From Tritonibacter scottomollicae (GTDB lineage: Bacteria > Pseudomonadota > Alphaproteobacteria > Rhodobacterales > Rhodobacteraceae): a stretch of DNA of 64,000 nt. The first letter of the stretch is position 1, and each line of letters starts with the position of its first letter. A program made the translations under genes and the position numbers. Shown in pieces: positions 26,335 to 35,386 of the stretch. The notes under the pieces are model-generated. The model was given only the letters and a program-made list of their open reading frames with translations. It did not search any database and was not told where the DNA came from. The stretch covers positions 1 through 64,000 of the forward strand of contig NZ_PVUF01000012.1 in assembly GCF_003003215.1 (NCBI RefSeq), written 5' to 3'.

Positions 26335-27600
26335 TTAAGTGCCGGTTTCAGGCAGCTCGTGATTGAGGCCCGCAAGTTCCGAAATCTCTGCCGCGGCATC
26401 ATCTGCGTTGAAATCCCCGAGATCGTTCATCGGCAGTTCCGGAAGCTCCCCCATGCCAGCAAAATCACCCATCGGCATATCGCCCGCATCGAGCCCGCCG
26501 TCGAGATTGCCACCAAGGTCGCCGCCCAGGCCTCCCCCGATGTCTCCGCCGAAATCGTTACCCATCATGCCGCCAAAATCATCGCCGAGGCCATCGCCCG
26601 GCTCTTGCAGCCCCTGTGCCGCAATCGACAGGTCCAATGTATTGTCTTCGAGTGCGGGCGCTGCGCCCTGCCCAATGCCGTCAGAGAAGACACCTTCGTT
26701 GCTCGGAACCAACCGGGTGCGCTGCTCATTGAGACGCACGGCCCTAGCGCCGTTGATCTGACCGAGTCGTCCCTTCGCAATATGCTGACCGTTGATCGCA
26801 ATCAGATCAGTCTCATAGAGATAGGCCTGATCCAGCGGCAGCAAATCGCCTGCTTTCAGACCAGAGAACTGGCGCAGTGGAATACGCTTCTTGCACAGGA
26901 CGGCCGAAAGCTCTGCGCGCATTGAGCCGACGCTGGAGCCAAGGCGCGGCCCGCTCACCGAATTGGATTCGTCATATTCCTCGACCGACGGTTCCGGCAG
27001 CACCAAGCAGATCTCGCCCTGCATCTTGCCGGTCGCCAGATCCACATTGAGGTTGATAACGCGATAGTCATCAGCTTCCATTCCAAGGACCAGCGTGCGC
27101 ACATCCTCAACCTGAGCGCCAAAGCGATAGCCCTCGAAGATGCGCAGATCGGTCTGCTCCTCAAGCAAGGCCGTGACCTTGGAGAACATTTTTTCAAGGA
27201 ACTCCGCCACCATGGCGGCATCCGTGGGCGTATAATTTCGCTCGTCACCGTACATGCCAAGCACGGTGCCCATGGTCTGCTGTTGAATCAACGCGGTCAC
27301 CGCCGCCGCGTCGAATGTGGCCGCGCCGATGCGCCCTTCGGGACAATCCAGCACCACCAGCAGATGCTTGTCGGACAGCAGTCCACTGAGATCCTCTGGC
27401 ACGCGGTTGGTCTGGCGCGCTGCAATCACAGCCATGGGCAGTTCACACAGGTCCTCCGCTGCACGCGCAACAGACCTGCGCAAGGCCTTCAGCGTGATCG
27501 AGCCACCTGTTCCTGCTGTGCCCTCTTTTGAGGCCGCAAGTTTTCGCGCCAGTCCCCCGACCGCGCGCTTGCCATCCTCGCTTTGATCCTTGTCAGTCAT
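26335..27600 (-). CDS. FliM-like flagellar motor switch protein with Gly/Asp-rich C-terminal tail
   Basis: A 421-residue protein. Residues ~30-220 resemble the FliM middle (CheC-like) domain, and ~225-300 the SpoA/FliN-type domain (LSAVLCKKRIPLRQFSGLKAGDLLPLDQ ... INGQHIAKGRLGQINGARAVRL). The last ~100 residues form a low-complexity tail with repeated GGDIGGGLGGDLGG-like units and an acidic end. In FliM-type proteins the SpoA domain joins the motor C-ring that CheY-P turns. It is longer than usual FliM (~330) and lies outside a flagellar cluster, 76 bp after the sensor kinase gene on the same strand. ATG 27600 is preferred over a GTG at 27624. Confidence 0.75.
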   Translation of the reverse strand: MTDKDQSEDGKRAVGGLARKLAASKEGTAGTGGSITLKALRRSVARAAEDLCELPMAVIAARQTNRVPEDLSGLLSDKHLLVVLDCPEGRIGAATFDAAAVTALIQQQTMGTVLGMYGDERNYTPTDAAMVAEFLEKMFSKVTALLEEQTDLRIFEGYRFGAQVEDVRTLVLGMEADDYRVINLNVDLATGKMQGEICLVLPEPSVEEYDESNSVSGPRLGSSVGSMRAELSAVLCKKRIPLRQFSGLKAGDLLPLDQAYLYETDLIAINGQHIAKGRLGQINGARAVRLNEQRTRLVPSNEGVFSDGIGQGAAPALEDNTLDLSIAAQGLQEPGDGLGDDFGGMMGNDFGGDIGGGLGGDLGGNLDGGLDAGDMPMGDFAGMGELPELPMNDLGDFNADDAAAEISELAGLNHELPETGT

Positions 27601-27676
27601 AAAATGAACCTGAGCCTTCCACACCCGTATGAAACTGGTTTTAGCCCAGAGCTGGTTACCAAGACCTTTACAGAAT

Positions 27677-30367
27677 TCAGCGGATTTCTTCTATTTTCAT
27701 CTGAATTGGAAAAGTTACACGAAACGCCGCCCCCGCAAGCGCTGGTTGAAAGCTGATATCGCCTCCAAGACGGCGCATGATCTCCTTGCAAATCGCCAGG
27801 CCAAGCCCCGCCCCACCAGCACGTTCCGGTGTCGCCCGCGAGAATTTTTCAAAAATCATCTCGTGGAAATCTGCAGGGATGCCCACGCCATTGTCACAAA
27901 AATCGACATGAACCTGCCCGTTCGTATTGGAAACGGAAATTTGCAACTCTGGCGCAACGGCTGTGCAATATTTCTGAGCATTCGCAATGAGATTGATAAA
28001 GACCTGCGACAGCCGGTCCACATCCGTTTCCACCTCCATTGCCTCCGCTGTGCGATCCCGCGTGACGCGCAGGGGCCCATCTGCCCCGGCCAGTGCGGAT
28101 GCGACGGCATGGTCGAGAATATCCGACAGATGACGGTGAGACACATTAAGCGTCACCTCACCGCTCTCCAATACACTGAGGTCAAGCAGATCGTTCAGCA
28201 GCCGCGTCAGACGCAGAGCCTCGTCATGGATGATCGAGGCGTATTTGTGCTGCTCCTGTGCATTCAGCCCCGGCTCATCCCGCAGGATCTCTGAGAACGC
28301 CCGGACGGAGGTCATGGGCGTGCGCAATTCATGGCTGACCTGACTGAGAAAGACGTCTTTCTGCTCCGAAAGCTGCGTCAACTTCTGGTTGGTCTCACGC
28401 AGCTGCCGCGCAGTGCGCGACAGTTCCTGAGACTGCGCCTCCAGCCGACTTGAATACTCCAGAAGCTGCGCCGACTCGTCCGCCACAGCCAACAGATCTT
28501 CAACCGACACCGCCGCCCCGCTGACGATCTGACCGATCATCGCATGGGCTGCAGCCGCCCCGATCGAGGCGCTCAGCTCGCGCTCCAATTGTTCCAGGAA
28601 AACCGGCGTCGGCTCCGGCAGAGGCCCGGGTCCTCCCTGACGTTTCAATGCCGCCTGAAAAAACACCTGCGCCTCGTCCGGACCCAGGATGCGTTGGGAC
28701 ATGATCATCAGATCCTCGCTCTGGGCAACTGAGCCGGTCCAACCGCCGGGTCCTGCGGAATGATCGAAGACATGCACGAACTGCGCACCCTGCAGGCGCT
28801 CCATCGGGCTTGGAAAACTGCAAACGGAAACAATCGCATAGGCGGCAATATTCAGGCTCATGGACCAGAGGACGCAATGCACGATCGGGTCCAGCCCCTC
28901 GATTCCAAACAGGGCCTGCGGTCGAAGCCAATGCAGGCCAAACGGTCCCTGCATCAGCGTCTCGGCCGAGAACACCCCGCCTGCAACCTCCGGCAAGAGA
29001 AGCGTATATCCCCAGACCGTGAAGCCGATGAACAGCCCCGCCAGCGCCCCGGACCGGGTGGCACCGCGCCAGAACAACCCGCCCACAAGCGCAGGCAGGA
29101 TTTGCGAAATACCGGAGAACGATATCAGGCCAATGGCGGCCAATGCGGCCCCTCCGCCGGAAATCTGGTAGTAGGCATAGCCCAGCCCCATGATGGCAGC
29201 GATGGAGAAGCGGCGCGCAAAAAGCACCACGGAGCGCACATCCCCCGACACCGACGCACCACCAAAGGCTCCGGTGGTGCGCAGCCAGATCGGCATCACG
29301 ATGTGGTTTGACACCATGGTCGACAGGCTCATGGCGGCGACGATCACCATCGACGTTGCCGAGGAAAACCCGCCGAGGAACGACAGCATCGCCAGCCCGT
29401 TCTGCCCTTGCGACAGCGGCAGCGTCAGCACGAAGAGATCCGGGTTGGCGCCCTCCGGCAATAGCTCCAGCCCGACAGCCGCAATCGGCACCACAAAGAT
29501 CGAGATCAGCAGCAGGTAGGTGGGAAAGGCCCAGGCGGCGACGCGCAGATGTCGCTCGTCCTCATTCTCCACCACCATCACCTGAAACATGCGCGGCAGG
29601 CAGACGAAGGCAGACGCCGCCAGAAACGTGATCGCGGTCCATCGCCCGCCATCGACCTGCCAACCACCGATAGGCGATTGGTCTACGCGATCCAGCACCT
29701 GTTCCACGCCCCCGGCCAGCCCCCACACGACAAAGATGCCGACCGCAACCAGTGCTATCAGCTTCACCACCGCCTCTAATGCGACGGCCATGACCACGCC
29801 GTGGTGGCGCTCATTCGCATTGAGATTGCGGGTTCCGAACAGAATCGCAAAAAACGCCAGCCCGGTGGCAATCCAGAACACCGTGCCGCTTTCGTTGTGG
29901 CTCCGGGTTGGATCCGCCTCCGCGAAGATCGCCACCGACAGGGTGATCGATTGCAATTGCAACGCGATGTAAGGTGTAACGGCGATCACCGCGAGCACGG
30001 TCACCCCGATGGCCAAGACGTTGGATTTGCCGTAGCGCGCCGACAGCAGATCGGCGATCGAGCTGATCCGCTGGCTGCGCCCCACGCGCACCAGTTTGCG
30101 CAGCCCCCACCACCAGCCGATCATCACCAGCGTCGGGCCAAGGTAGATGGTGATATACTCCATCCCCGACCGTGCCGCATATCCAACCGCGCCGTAGAAC
30201 GTCCAGGCGGTGCAATATATCGACAATGAGAGCGTATAGATCAGCGGTGATCGCATGAAGCGCGCGCTGCGCCCCCTGAGAGCCTGCCGATCGGCCCAGA
30301 ATGCCACCATGAACAAGAGGGTCACATACCCGATACTGACCATCGCCAGAAGGTTCAGTGAGGTCAT
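27677..30367 (-). CDS. Sodium/solute symporter-type sensor histidine kinase (CbrA/CrbS-like)
   Basis: An 896-residue fusion protein. The first ~500 residues form about 13 membrane helices of the SLC5/PutP symporter fold. A linker follows, then a coiled coil (QLREtNQKLTQLSEQ type), the HisKA box FLSQVSHELRTPM with His679, the N-box FINLIANAQKY, and ATP motifs DNGVGI and GGAGLGLAICKE. Such kinases (CbrA, CrbS, MxtR) couple nutrient sensing or uptake to gene control; CrbS controls acs in Vibrio and Pseudomonas. GGAGACGAAGG precedes ATG 30367, which overlaps the stop of the small membrane protein gene (ATGA). The receiver gene just upstream is the likely partner. Confidence 0.9.
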   Translation of the reverse strand: MTSLNLLAMVSIGYVTLLFMVAFWADRQALRGRSARFMRSPLIYTLSLSIYCTAWTFYGAVGYAARSGMEYITIYLGPTLVMIGWWWGLRKLVRVGRSQRISSIADLLSARYGKSNVLAIGVTVLAVIAVTPYIALQLQSITLSVAIFAEADPTRSHNESGTVFWIATGLAFFAILFGTRNLNANERHHGVVMAVALEAVVKLIALVAVGIFVVWGLAGGVEQVLDRVDQSPIGGWQVDGGRWTAITFLAASAFVCLPRMFQVMVVENEDERHLRVAAWAFPTYLLLISIFVVPIAAVGLELLPEGANPDLFVLTLPLSQGQNGLAMLSFLGGFSSATSMVIVAAMSLSTMVSNHIVMPIWLRTTGAFGGASVSGDVRSVVLFARRFSIAAIMGLGYAYYQISGGGAALAAIGLISFSGISQILPALVGGLFWRGATRSGALAGLFIGFTVWGYTLLLPEVAGGVFSAETLMQGPFGLHWLRPQALFGIEGLDPIVHCVLWSMSLNIAAYAIVSVCSFPSPMERLQGAQFVHVFDHSAGPGGWTGSVAQSEDLMIMSQRILGPDEAQVFFQAALKRQGGPGPLPEPTPVFLEQLERELSASIGAAAAHAMIGQIVSGAAVSVEDLLAVADESAQLLEYSSRLEAQSQELSRTARQLRETNQKLTQLSEQKDVFLSQVSHELRTPMTSVRAFSEILRDEPGLNAQEQHKYASIIHDEALRLTRLLNDLLDLSVLESGEVTLNVSHRHLSDILDHAVASALAGADGPLRVTRDRTAEAMEVETDVDRLSQVFINLIANAQKYCTAVAPELQISVSNTNGQVHVDFCDNGVGIPADFHEMIFEKFSRATPERAGGAGLGLAICKEIMRRLGGDISFQPALAGAAFRVTFPIQMKIEEIR

Positions 30368-30765
30368 GCCTTCGTCTCCGAGGAGGAGCGATCCGCCTCC
30401 GCATCCGGCAGGCGTTCTGTCAACACATCTACGGTTTCTGTCGGAGCGCCCTTGCCTGTCCAATGCACCGCCCAGCGACGCACGGCGATGGAAAAGCCGA
30501 ACGAAAACAGGATCAGTCCGATCCAGACAGAGAAAATATAGATCATCGCTGAGGACATGCTGCTGCCCGACTGGCTGTCCGGCGCCACATCAGCTGACGG
30601 GTCAAGCTCTCGCCGTGCCCACAACAACGGCACCAGAAACAGCAGAGCCCCGATGAAGGGCGCAAGGCGCGAGATATCCATAAGGCGTCGACGACGATAG
30701 GTACGCCGTTCGACAAAGGGGGCACGCAGCTCGTCCTTCCCGCCTGCGCCATCGGAGCGTATCAT
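30364..30765 (-). CDS. Small membrane protein encoded between response regulator and sensor kinase
   Basis: A 133-residue protein with two hydrophobic helices: ~33-50 (LAPFIGALLFLVPLLW) and ~72-93 (AMIYIFSVWIGLILFSFGFSIAV). The N-terminus is strongly basic (RRTYRRRR) and the C-terminus is charged. No family is recognised. The gene starts 10 bp after the response-regulator stop and overlaps the kinase start by 4 bp (ATGA), so it is translated with the pair and may be an accessory subunit of the symporter-kinase. An internal ATG at 30681 would shorten it to 105 residues. Confidence 0.7.
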   Translation of the reverse strand: MIRSDGAGGKDELRAPFVERRTYRRRRLMDISRLAPFIGALLFLVPLLWARRELDPSADVAPDSQSGSSMSSAMIYIFSVWIGLILFSFGFSIAVRRWAVHWTGKGAPTETVDVLTERLPDAEADRSSSETKA

Positions 30766-30775
30766 CGCGCGCAGC

Positions 30776-31189
30776 TCAGCCTGCGTCGCATATGGACGAC
30801 ACGGAGGGCATTCCTTGCTGCGCCTGAGCGTTCAGGTCGCGCACCGCGGTCAACACTTCCGTGTTGGAAAACGGCTTGGTCATGAAGCGGGTGACGCCAG
30901 CGCGTTCCGCCATTTCACGATCCTTGAGCTGACCGCGTGCGGTCAACATCAGAACAGGCAGATGAGCCATCGCCTCCACCTCTCTGATTTCGCGGATAAT
31001 TTCCATACCGCTCTTGCCAGGCAGCATAAGGTCGAGAATGACCAGATCGGGCGCCTCGGCCTCGATCACCGCCAGCGCATCGCTGCCGTCTGCATGTACC
31101 TTCACCTGCCACCCCTCGCGTGAGAGCAGGAAGCGGATCGCCTCTGCGATATTGGCTTCGTCTTCGATCAGAACGACTCGTCCAGCCAT
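30776..31189 (-). CDS. Stand-alone response regulator receiver protein
   Basis: A 137-residue single receiver domain. Phosphate-acceptor Asp53 lies in LVILDLMLPG, the acidic pair in LIEDEAN, the Thr in LMLTARG and the Lys in FMTKPF. No DNA-binding or enzymatic output domain follows, so it must act by protein contact or phosphotransfer. It is immediately upstream of the small membrane protein and the symporter-type kinase, its likely phosphodonor. This differs from CbrB and CrbR, which carry output domains. Confidence 0.9.
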   Translation of the reverse strand: MAGRVVLIEDEANIAEAIRFLLSREGWQVKVHADGSDALAVIEAEAPDLVILDLMLPGKSGMEIIREIREVEAMAHLPVLMLTARGQLKDREMAERAGVTRFMTKPFSNTEVLTAVRDLNAQAQQGMPSVSSICDAG

Positions 31190-31285
31190 AGTCCCTCATG
31201 TCCTCCCCATGCACCGCGCCGTTTGCCGGTTCCTCCGGGTGCGGGGCGATCTTTGCATAGAACCAAAGCATCTGTCACCCAGCAG

Positions 31286-32617
31286 TTACATCTGCGCATG
31301 TTCCGCCCCGTCCGCATCCCGCAGGATCGACGGTTCACGACGCGCGGCGCACCCACGACGCACACAGATGCGACAGCTGGCCCCCACGGGGCGCGAGTCT
31401 TCCGGCACAGGCTCATCGGGGAGCTGGGACGGCAGGATCAGCATTGCCGCCCGCAAGACTGGGTCATGGTCAAAGATCGGGGGCTCTGCCGTCCAGGAGA
31501 TCGCAAAGCACGCGCTGTCACGCGCGGCCCGACCCTGCTGGTGAACGCGCCGTCGGATTGGCCTGCCCGGCTGCGACAGCGCCGTGAACAGCGGCCACAA
31601 CGGGCAGGACGCCCCAAACCGTGGCAGTGAAAAGCCCGCGACAGGCTTGCGAAACAGGATCGAGCCGGAGACGTCACAGATCACCAGACCAGCGGGGCGT
31701 CCCAAAACCTCTTCCGGGATCACCGCGAGACGGCGCAGCATGCGATGCAGATCGACGCCAAACTCCCGCGCCAGAACATCCGGTGCGACGCCACAGCGCC
31801 CTAGCGCTTCCTGCAAGATGGCCAGCGGCATTTCGCGGGCATCCGCCTCGTAATCCGCCAGCGCTGCTGCTGCGAGTTTGCGGGCGGCACGGCTGTCCAG
31901 TTCGGACGCGGCATCCGCAATCTGCTGCGCGCTGCGCTCGCCCGCCTCGAGCTCTGCAAAATAGAACCCCCGCGCGGTAAAGAACGCCTCGACTTCCTCC
32001 TGTGGAATTCCACGGCGTTCCGCCCCCTGGTCGCTGTCATCCAGAAACCGCACAAGCGCCCGGCTGCTGTCGGCCAGCCGCTGCGCATCTTCGTCCAGAT
32101 TTCGGTGAAATCGGTCGCGCCACTCGGCTTCGAGTTCGCCCGGCTCTGCCAGAATGCCCGCGGTGGAGCGGATGGCCGCAGCGGTGGACAGGACCTCATG
32201 CAATGACGCCGCTAGATGCGGATCATGGGTCAGCCGATCCGAAAGACTGCGCACCGTGCGTTCCAGCGCGCCAATGCGGCCGTGCGTTTCAGCCAGCACT
32301 TCCGCCCAACCGGGAAAGCGGCCGGCAAATTCGTCGACCCGATCTATTTCCACTGCCGGCGTGCGCGCCTCCGCGGCTGCCTCGCGCAGGGAGGCCACCA
32401 AGGTCGCCTCGACACCATCGGTCAGGATCGACGGCTCAACGCCCAACACATTCGCCAGCGTCACCAGCAGCTTGCCACCGATTCTGCGGCGGTTGTGCTC
32501 GATCAGATTGAGGTATGAGGCGGAGATCCCCACATCCCGTGCCAGATCAGCCTGACGCAGCCCCAGCATCAGGCGCCGCTCACGAATGCGGCTGCCGGTC
32601 AGACTGTCTCCTGCCAT
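31286..32617 (-). CDS. XRE-family regulator, ScfR type (short-chain fatty acyl transcriptional regulator)
   Basis: A 443-residue protein. An N-terminal XRE helix-turn-helix (residues ~9-63, RIRERRLMLGLRQADLARDVGISASYLNLIEHNRRRIGG) is followed by an IrrE/ImmA-like and DUF2083 region. The C-terminus carries the family's Cys motif (CRICVRRGC). Relatives are RamB of Corynebacterium (acetate metabolism) and ScfR/PrpC-type regulators of propionate and acyl-CoA genes. The strong GGAGGAGG before ATG 32617 fixes the start; the frame opening at 32731 is ignored. It is divergent from an ABC importer and heads a row of same-strand genes that includes the receiver and kinase, 96 bp downstream. Confidence 0.88.
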   Translation of the reverse strand: MAGDSLTGSRIRERRLMLGLRQADLARDVGISASYLNLIEHNRRRIGGKLLVTLANVLGVEPSILTDGVEATLVASLREAAAEARTPAVEIDRVDEFAGRFPGWAEVLAETHGRIGALERTVRSLSDRLTHDPHLAASLHEVLSTAAAIRSTAGILAEPGELEAEWRDRFHRNLDEDAQRLADSSRALVRFLDDSDQGAERRGIPQEEVEAFFTARGFYFAELEAGERSAQQIADAASELDSRAARKLAAAALADYEADAREMPLAILQEALGRCGVAPDVLAREFGVDLHRMLRRLAVIPEEVLGRPAGLVICDVSGSILFRKPVAGFSLPRFGASCPLWPLFTALSQPGRPIRRRVHQQGRAARDSACFAISWTAEPPIFDHDPVLRAAMLILPSQLPDEPVPEDSRPVGASCRICVRRGCAARREPSILRDADGAEHAQM

Positions 32618-32752
32618 GGCGATACCTCCTCCGGCAAAACATCGGATTTTCAAAGGCTTTCTGCGTCGCAGAATAAGAAAATTTACCGCAAACAGGGTGC
32701 CTCTGTACATTTCTTTACAGAAAAACCCCACAAAACAAGGGTTTTATTGCGA

Positions 32753-32762
32753 TGATTTACAA
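32753..32762 (+). promoter_or_regulatory. TGATTTACAA element between scfR and the ABC importer
   Basis: Identical in all ten bases to the core of the two repeats ahead of acs (8972-8981 and 9004-9013). It is 93 bp upstream of the importer's first gene and 136 bp upstream of scfR, within a 237-bp AT-rich divergent region. Confidence 0.45.
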
Positions 32763-32854
32763 TACGCGCCCATACTCATTTTGCACAATGATGCGAGGAG
32801 ACGCGCGAAAGTGAGGAGTCGCGCCTCTCTTTTTTATTCCAGGGAGGAAACCAA

Positions 32855-34201
32855 ATGTCCAAGACAGACCTAAGCCGTCGCGGCTTGCTCAGAACCGGTG
32901 CCGTGACAAGCGCCGGGCTGGCGCTGCCGACGATTTTCACCGCGCAGAGCGCCTCGGCCTTCACCAATGATCCCACCGGCGGAAGCGTCACCCTCGGCTT
33001 CAACGTGCCGCAGACCGGCCCCTATGCGGATGAGGGCGCCGACGAGCTGCGCGCCTACCAGCTGGCGGTCGAGCACCTGAACGGCGAAGGCGACGGCGGT
33101 ATGCTGAACACCTTCACCTCCAAGGCGCTGGAAGGCAGCGGCATCCTGGGCAAGAAGGTGGAATATGTCACCGGCGACACCCAGACCAAATCTGATGCGG
33201 CGCGCGCCTCTGCGAAGTCGATGATCGAAAAAGACGGCGCCATCATGATCACCGGCGGGTCGTCCTCCGGCGTTGCGGTTGCGGTTCAGGGCCTGTGCCA
33301 GGAGGCGGGCGTCATCTTCATGGCGGGTCTCACCCACTCCAACGACACCACCGGCAAGGACAAGAAAGCCAACGGTTTCCGCCACTTCTTCAACGCCTAC
33401 ATGTCTGGTGCCGCGCTGGCTCCGGTGCTGAAGAACCTCTATGGCGATGACCGCAAGGCCTATCACCTGACCGCCGACTATACCTGGGGCTGGACGCAGG
33501 AAGAATCCATCAAGGCCGCCACCGAAGCGTTGGGTTGGGAGACCGTGAACACGGTGAAGACCCCGCTCGCGGCGACCGACTTCTCCTCTTATATTGCGCC
33601 AGTGCTGAACTCCGGTGCAGACGTGCTGGTGCTGAACCACTACGGTGGCAACATGGTCAACTCGCTGACCAACGCAGTGCAGTTCGGTCTGCGCGAGAAG
33701 GAAGTGAACGGCAAGAACTTCGAGATCGTCGTGCCGCTCTACTCCCGCCTGATGGCGAAGGGTGCCGGGGCCAACGTGAAGGGCATTCACGGCTCCACCA
33801 ACTGGCACTGGTCGCTGCAGGACGAAGGCTCCAAGGCGTTTGTGCGCTCCTTCGGTACCAAATACGGCTTCCCGCCCTCTCAGGCGGCGCATACCTGCTA
33901 CGTGCAAACGCTGCTTTATGCGGATGCGGTGCAGCGTGCCGGGTCGTTCAACCCCTGCGCGGTGGCCGAAGCGCTCGAGGATTTCGAATTCGACGGCATG
34001 GGCAACGGCAAGACGCTCTATCGCGGCGACGACCACCAGTGCTTCAAGGACGTTCTTGTGGTGCGCGGGAAAGAGAACCCGACATCCGAGTTCGACCTTC
34101 TTGAAGTCGTCGAAGTCACGCCACGGGCGCAGGTCGAATACGCAGCGGATCACCCGATGTTCGCAGGCGGCCAGCTTGGGTCCTGCAACCCGGGCTCCTA
34201 A
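32855..34201 (+). CDS. ABC transporter substrate-binding protein, branched-chain amino acid type (Tat-exported)
   Basis: A 448-residue periplasmic binding protein of the LivK / type 1 periplasmic-binding fold. The N-terminus has a twin-arginine signal (LSRRGLLRTGAV then a hydrophobic stretch ending ASA). Mature features are LGFNVPQTGPYADEG, a MITGGSSSGVAVAVQ ligand-pocket region, and TADYTWGWTQEESIKAA. GGGAGGAA before ATG 32855 is strong. The ligand is unknown: this class binds branched-chain amino acids, amides, urea or aromatic acids, and the adjacent ScfR-type regulator hints at a compound degraded to short-chain acyl-CoA. First gene of a five-gene importer operon. Confidence 0.9.
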   Translation: MSKTDLSRRGLLRTGAVTSAGLALPTIFTAQSASAFTNDPTGGSVTLGFNVPQTGPYADEGADELRAYQLAVEHLNGEGDGGMLNTFTSKALEGSGILGKKVEYVTGDTQTKSDAARASAKSMIEKDGAIMITGGSSSGVAVAVQGLCQEAGVIFMAGLTHSNDTTGKDKKANGFRHFFNAYMSGAALAPVLKNLYGDDRKAYHLTADYTWGWTQEESIKAATEALGWETVNTVKTPLAATDFSSYIAPVLNSGADVLVLNHYGGNMVNSLTNAVQFGLREKEVNGKNFEIVVPLYSRLMAKGAGANVKGIHGSTNWHWSLQDEGSKAFVRSFGTKYGFPPSQAAHTCYVQTLLYADAVQRAGSFNPCAVAEALEDFEFDGMGNGKTLYRGDDHQCFKDVLVVRGKENPTSEFDLLEVVEVTPRAQVEYAADHPMFAGGQLGSCNPGS

Positions 34202-34285
34202 ACGAGAGCACACAGCACAGGTCGGGCGCGGCACACGCGCCTGACCACCCCTCTCCCGCACAGCTGAGGTCCACCTGAAACGCGC

Positions 34286-34301
34286 CCCGATGGCCATCGG
34301 G
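34286..34301 (+). other. Palindromic hairpin between binding-protein and permease genes
   Basis: CCCGATGGCCATCGGG is a perfect 16-bp palindrome, with GC-rich flanks that nearly extend it. It lies in the 158-bp gap after the binding-protein gene. Such structures commonly stabilise the upstream mRNA, giving more binding protein than permease. Confidence 0.5.
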
Positions 34302-34359
34302 CGTGACCTGCTGCTGCACTCCGAAACCAGCCACCCAGACGAACCGGAAGGTGGGGATC

Positions 34360-35382
34360 ATGGACGCATTCCTTCTGCAAATCCTAAACGGGCTCGACAA
34401 GGGCTCTGCCTATGCGCTGATCGCATTGGGCCTGACACTCATCTTCGGCACTCTTGGTGTCGTGAACTTCGCCCATGGGGCGCTGTTCATGATCGGGGCC
34501 TTCTGCGCGGTGACGCTGCAGAAGATCTTCAGCCTCAGCTACGAGACCGTGGATCCCGACAAGACCGACTTTCTCGGCAACCCGCTGAAAGTGAAAACCC
34601 CTTATGTGGAAAGCTGGTTCGGCCCAGAGTTCGGTGGTGCGATCATCGACTGGTCGGTGCCACTGGCGATCCTCTTTGCGATCCCGATCATGGTGGCTGT
34701 CGGCTTCATCATGGAGCGCGGGCTGATCAAGCATTTCTACAAACGCCCCCATGCGGATCAGATCCTGGTGACCTTTGGCCTGGCCATCGTGCTGCAGGAA
34801 GTCATCAAGTATTTCTACGGCGCAAACCCGATCCCAACGCCCGCGCCCGACGCGCTGAACGGTGTTGCCAACCTCGGCGCGGTGATCGGCATGGACCTGA
34901 TCTATCCGGTCTGGCGCATCGTCTACTTCTGCTTTGCCTGTCTCATCATCGGCGGCGTCTTTGCCTTCCTGCAGTTCACCACCTTCGGCATGGTGGTGCG
35001 CGCCGGCATGGCCGACCGCGAAACGGTGGGGCTCCTCGGCATCAACATCGACCGCCGTTTCACCATCATGTTCGGCATCGCCGCCGCGGTGGCAGGGCTG
35101 GCGGGCGTCATGTACACACCGATCAATTCGCCCAACTACCACATGGGCATGGACTTCCTCGTGCTGTCCTTCGTTGTGGTCGTTGTGGGCGGCATGGGCT
35201 CCCTGCCCGGCGCCGTCCTTGCGGGCTTCTTGCTCGGCATTCTCGAAAGCTTTGCCTCGATGGAATGGGCCATCAACCTGATCCCCGGCATCAACCAGAT
35301 CATCATCTACCTCGTCGCCATCATCATCTTGTTGGTCCGCCCACGTGGCTTGATGGGGCGCAAAGGCGTGATGGAGGACTAA
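34360..35382 (+). CDS. livH: Branched-chain amino acid-type ABC permease (LivH)
   Basis: A 340-residue inner-membrane protein with about eight hydrophobic segments and the LivH start pattern [42 protein letters not shown]. The conserved [22 protein letters not shown] loop is near the C-terminus. It is slightly longer than E. coli LivH because of a ~35-residue soluble insert ([24 protein letters not shown] region). ATG 34360 has GGAAGGTGGGG upstream, preferred over the frame opening at 34303. It pairs with the LivM-type permease, 4 bp downstream. Confidence 0.9.
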   Translation: MDAFLLQILNGLDKGSAYALIALGLTLIFGTLGVVNFAHGALFMIGAFCAVTLQKIFSLSYETVDPDKTDFLGNPLKVKTPYVESWFGPEFGGAIIDWSVPLAILFAIPIMVAVGFIMERGLIKHFYKRPHADQILVTFGLAIVLQEVIKYFYGANPIPTPAPDALNGVANLGAVIGMDLIYPVWRIVYFCFACLIIGGVFAFLQFTTFGMVVRAGMADRETVGLLGINIDRRFTIMFGIAAAVAGLAGVMYTPINSPNYHMGMDFLVLSFVVVVVGGMGSLPGAVLAGFLLGILESFASMEWAINLIPGINQIIIYLVAIIILLVRPRGLMGRKGVMED

Positions 35383-35386
35383 CCCA

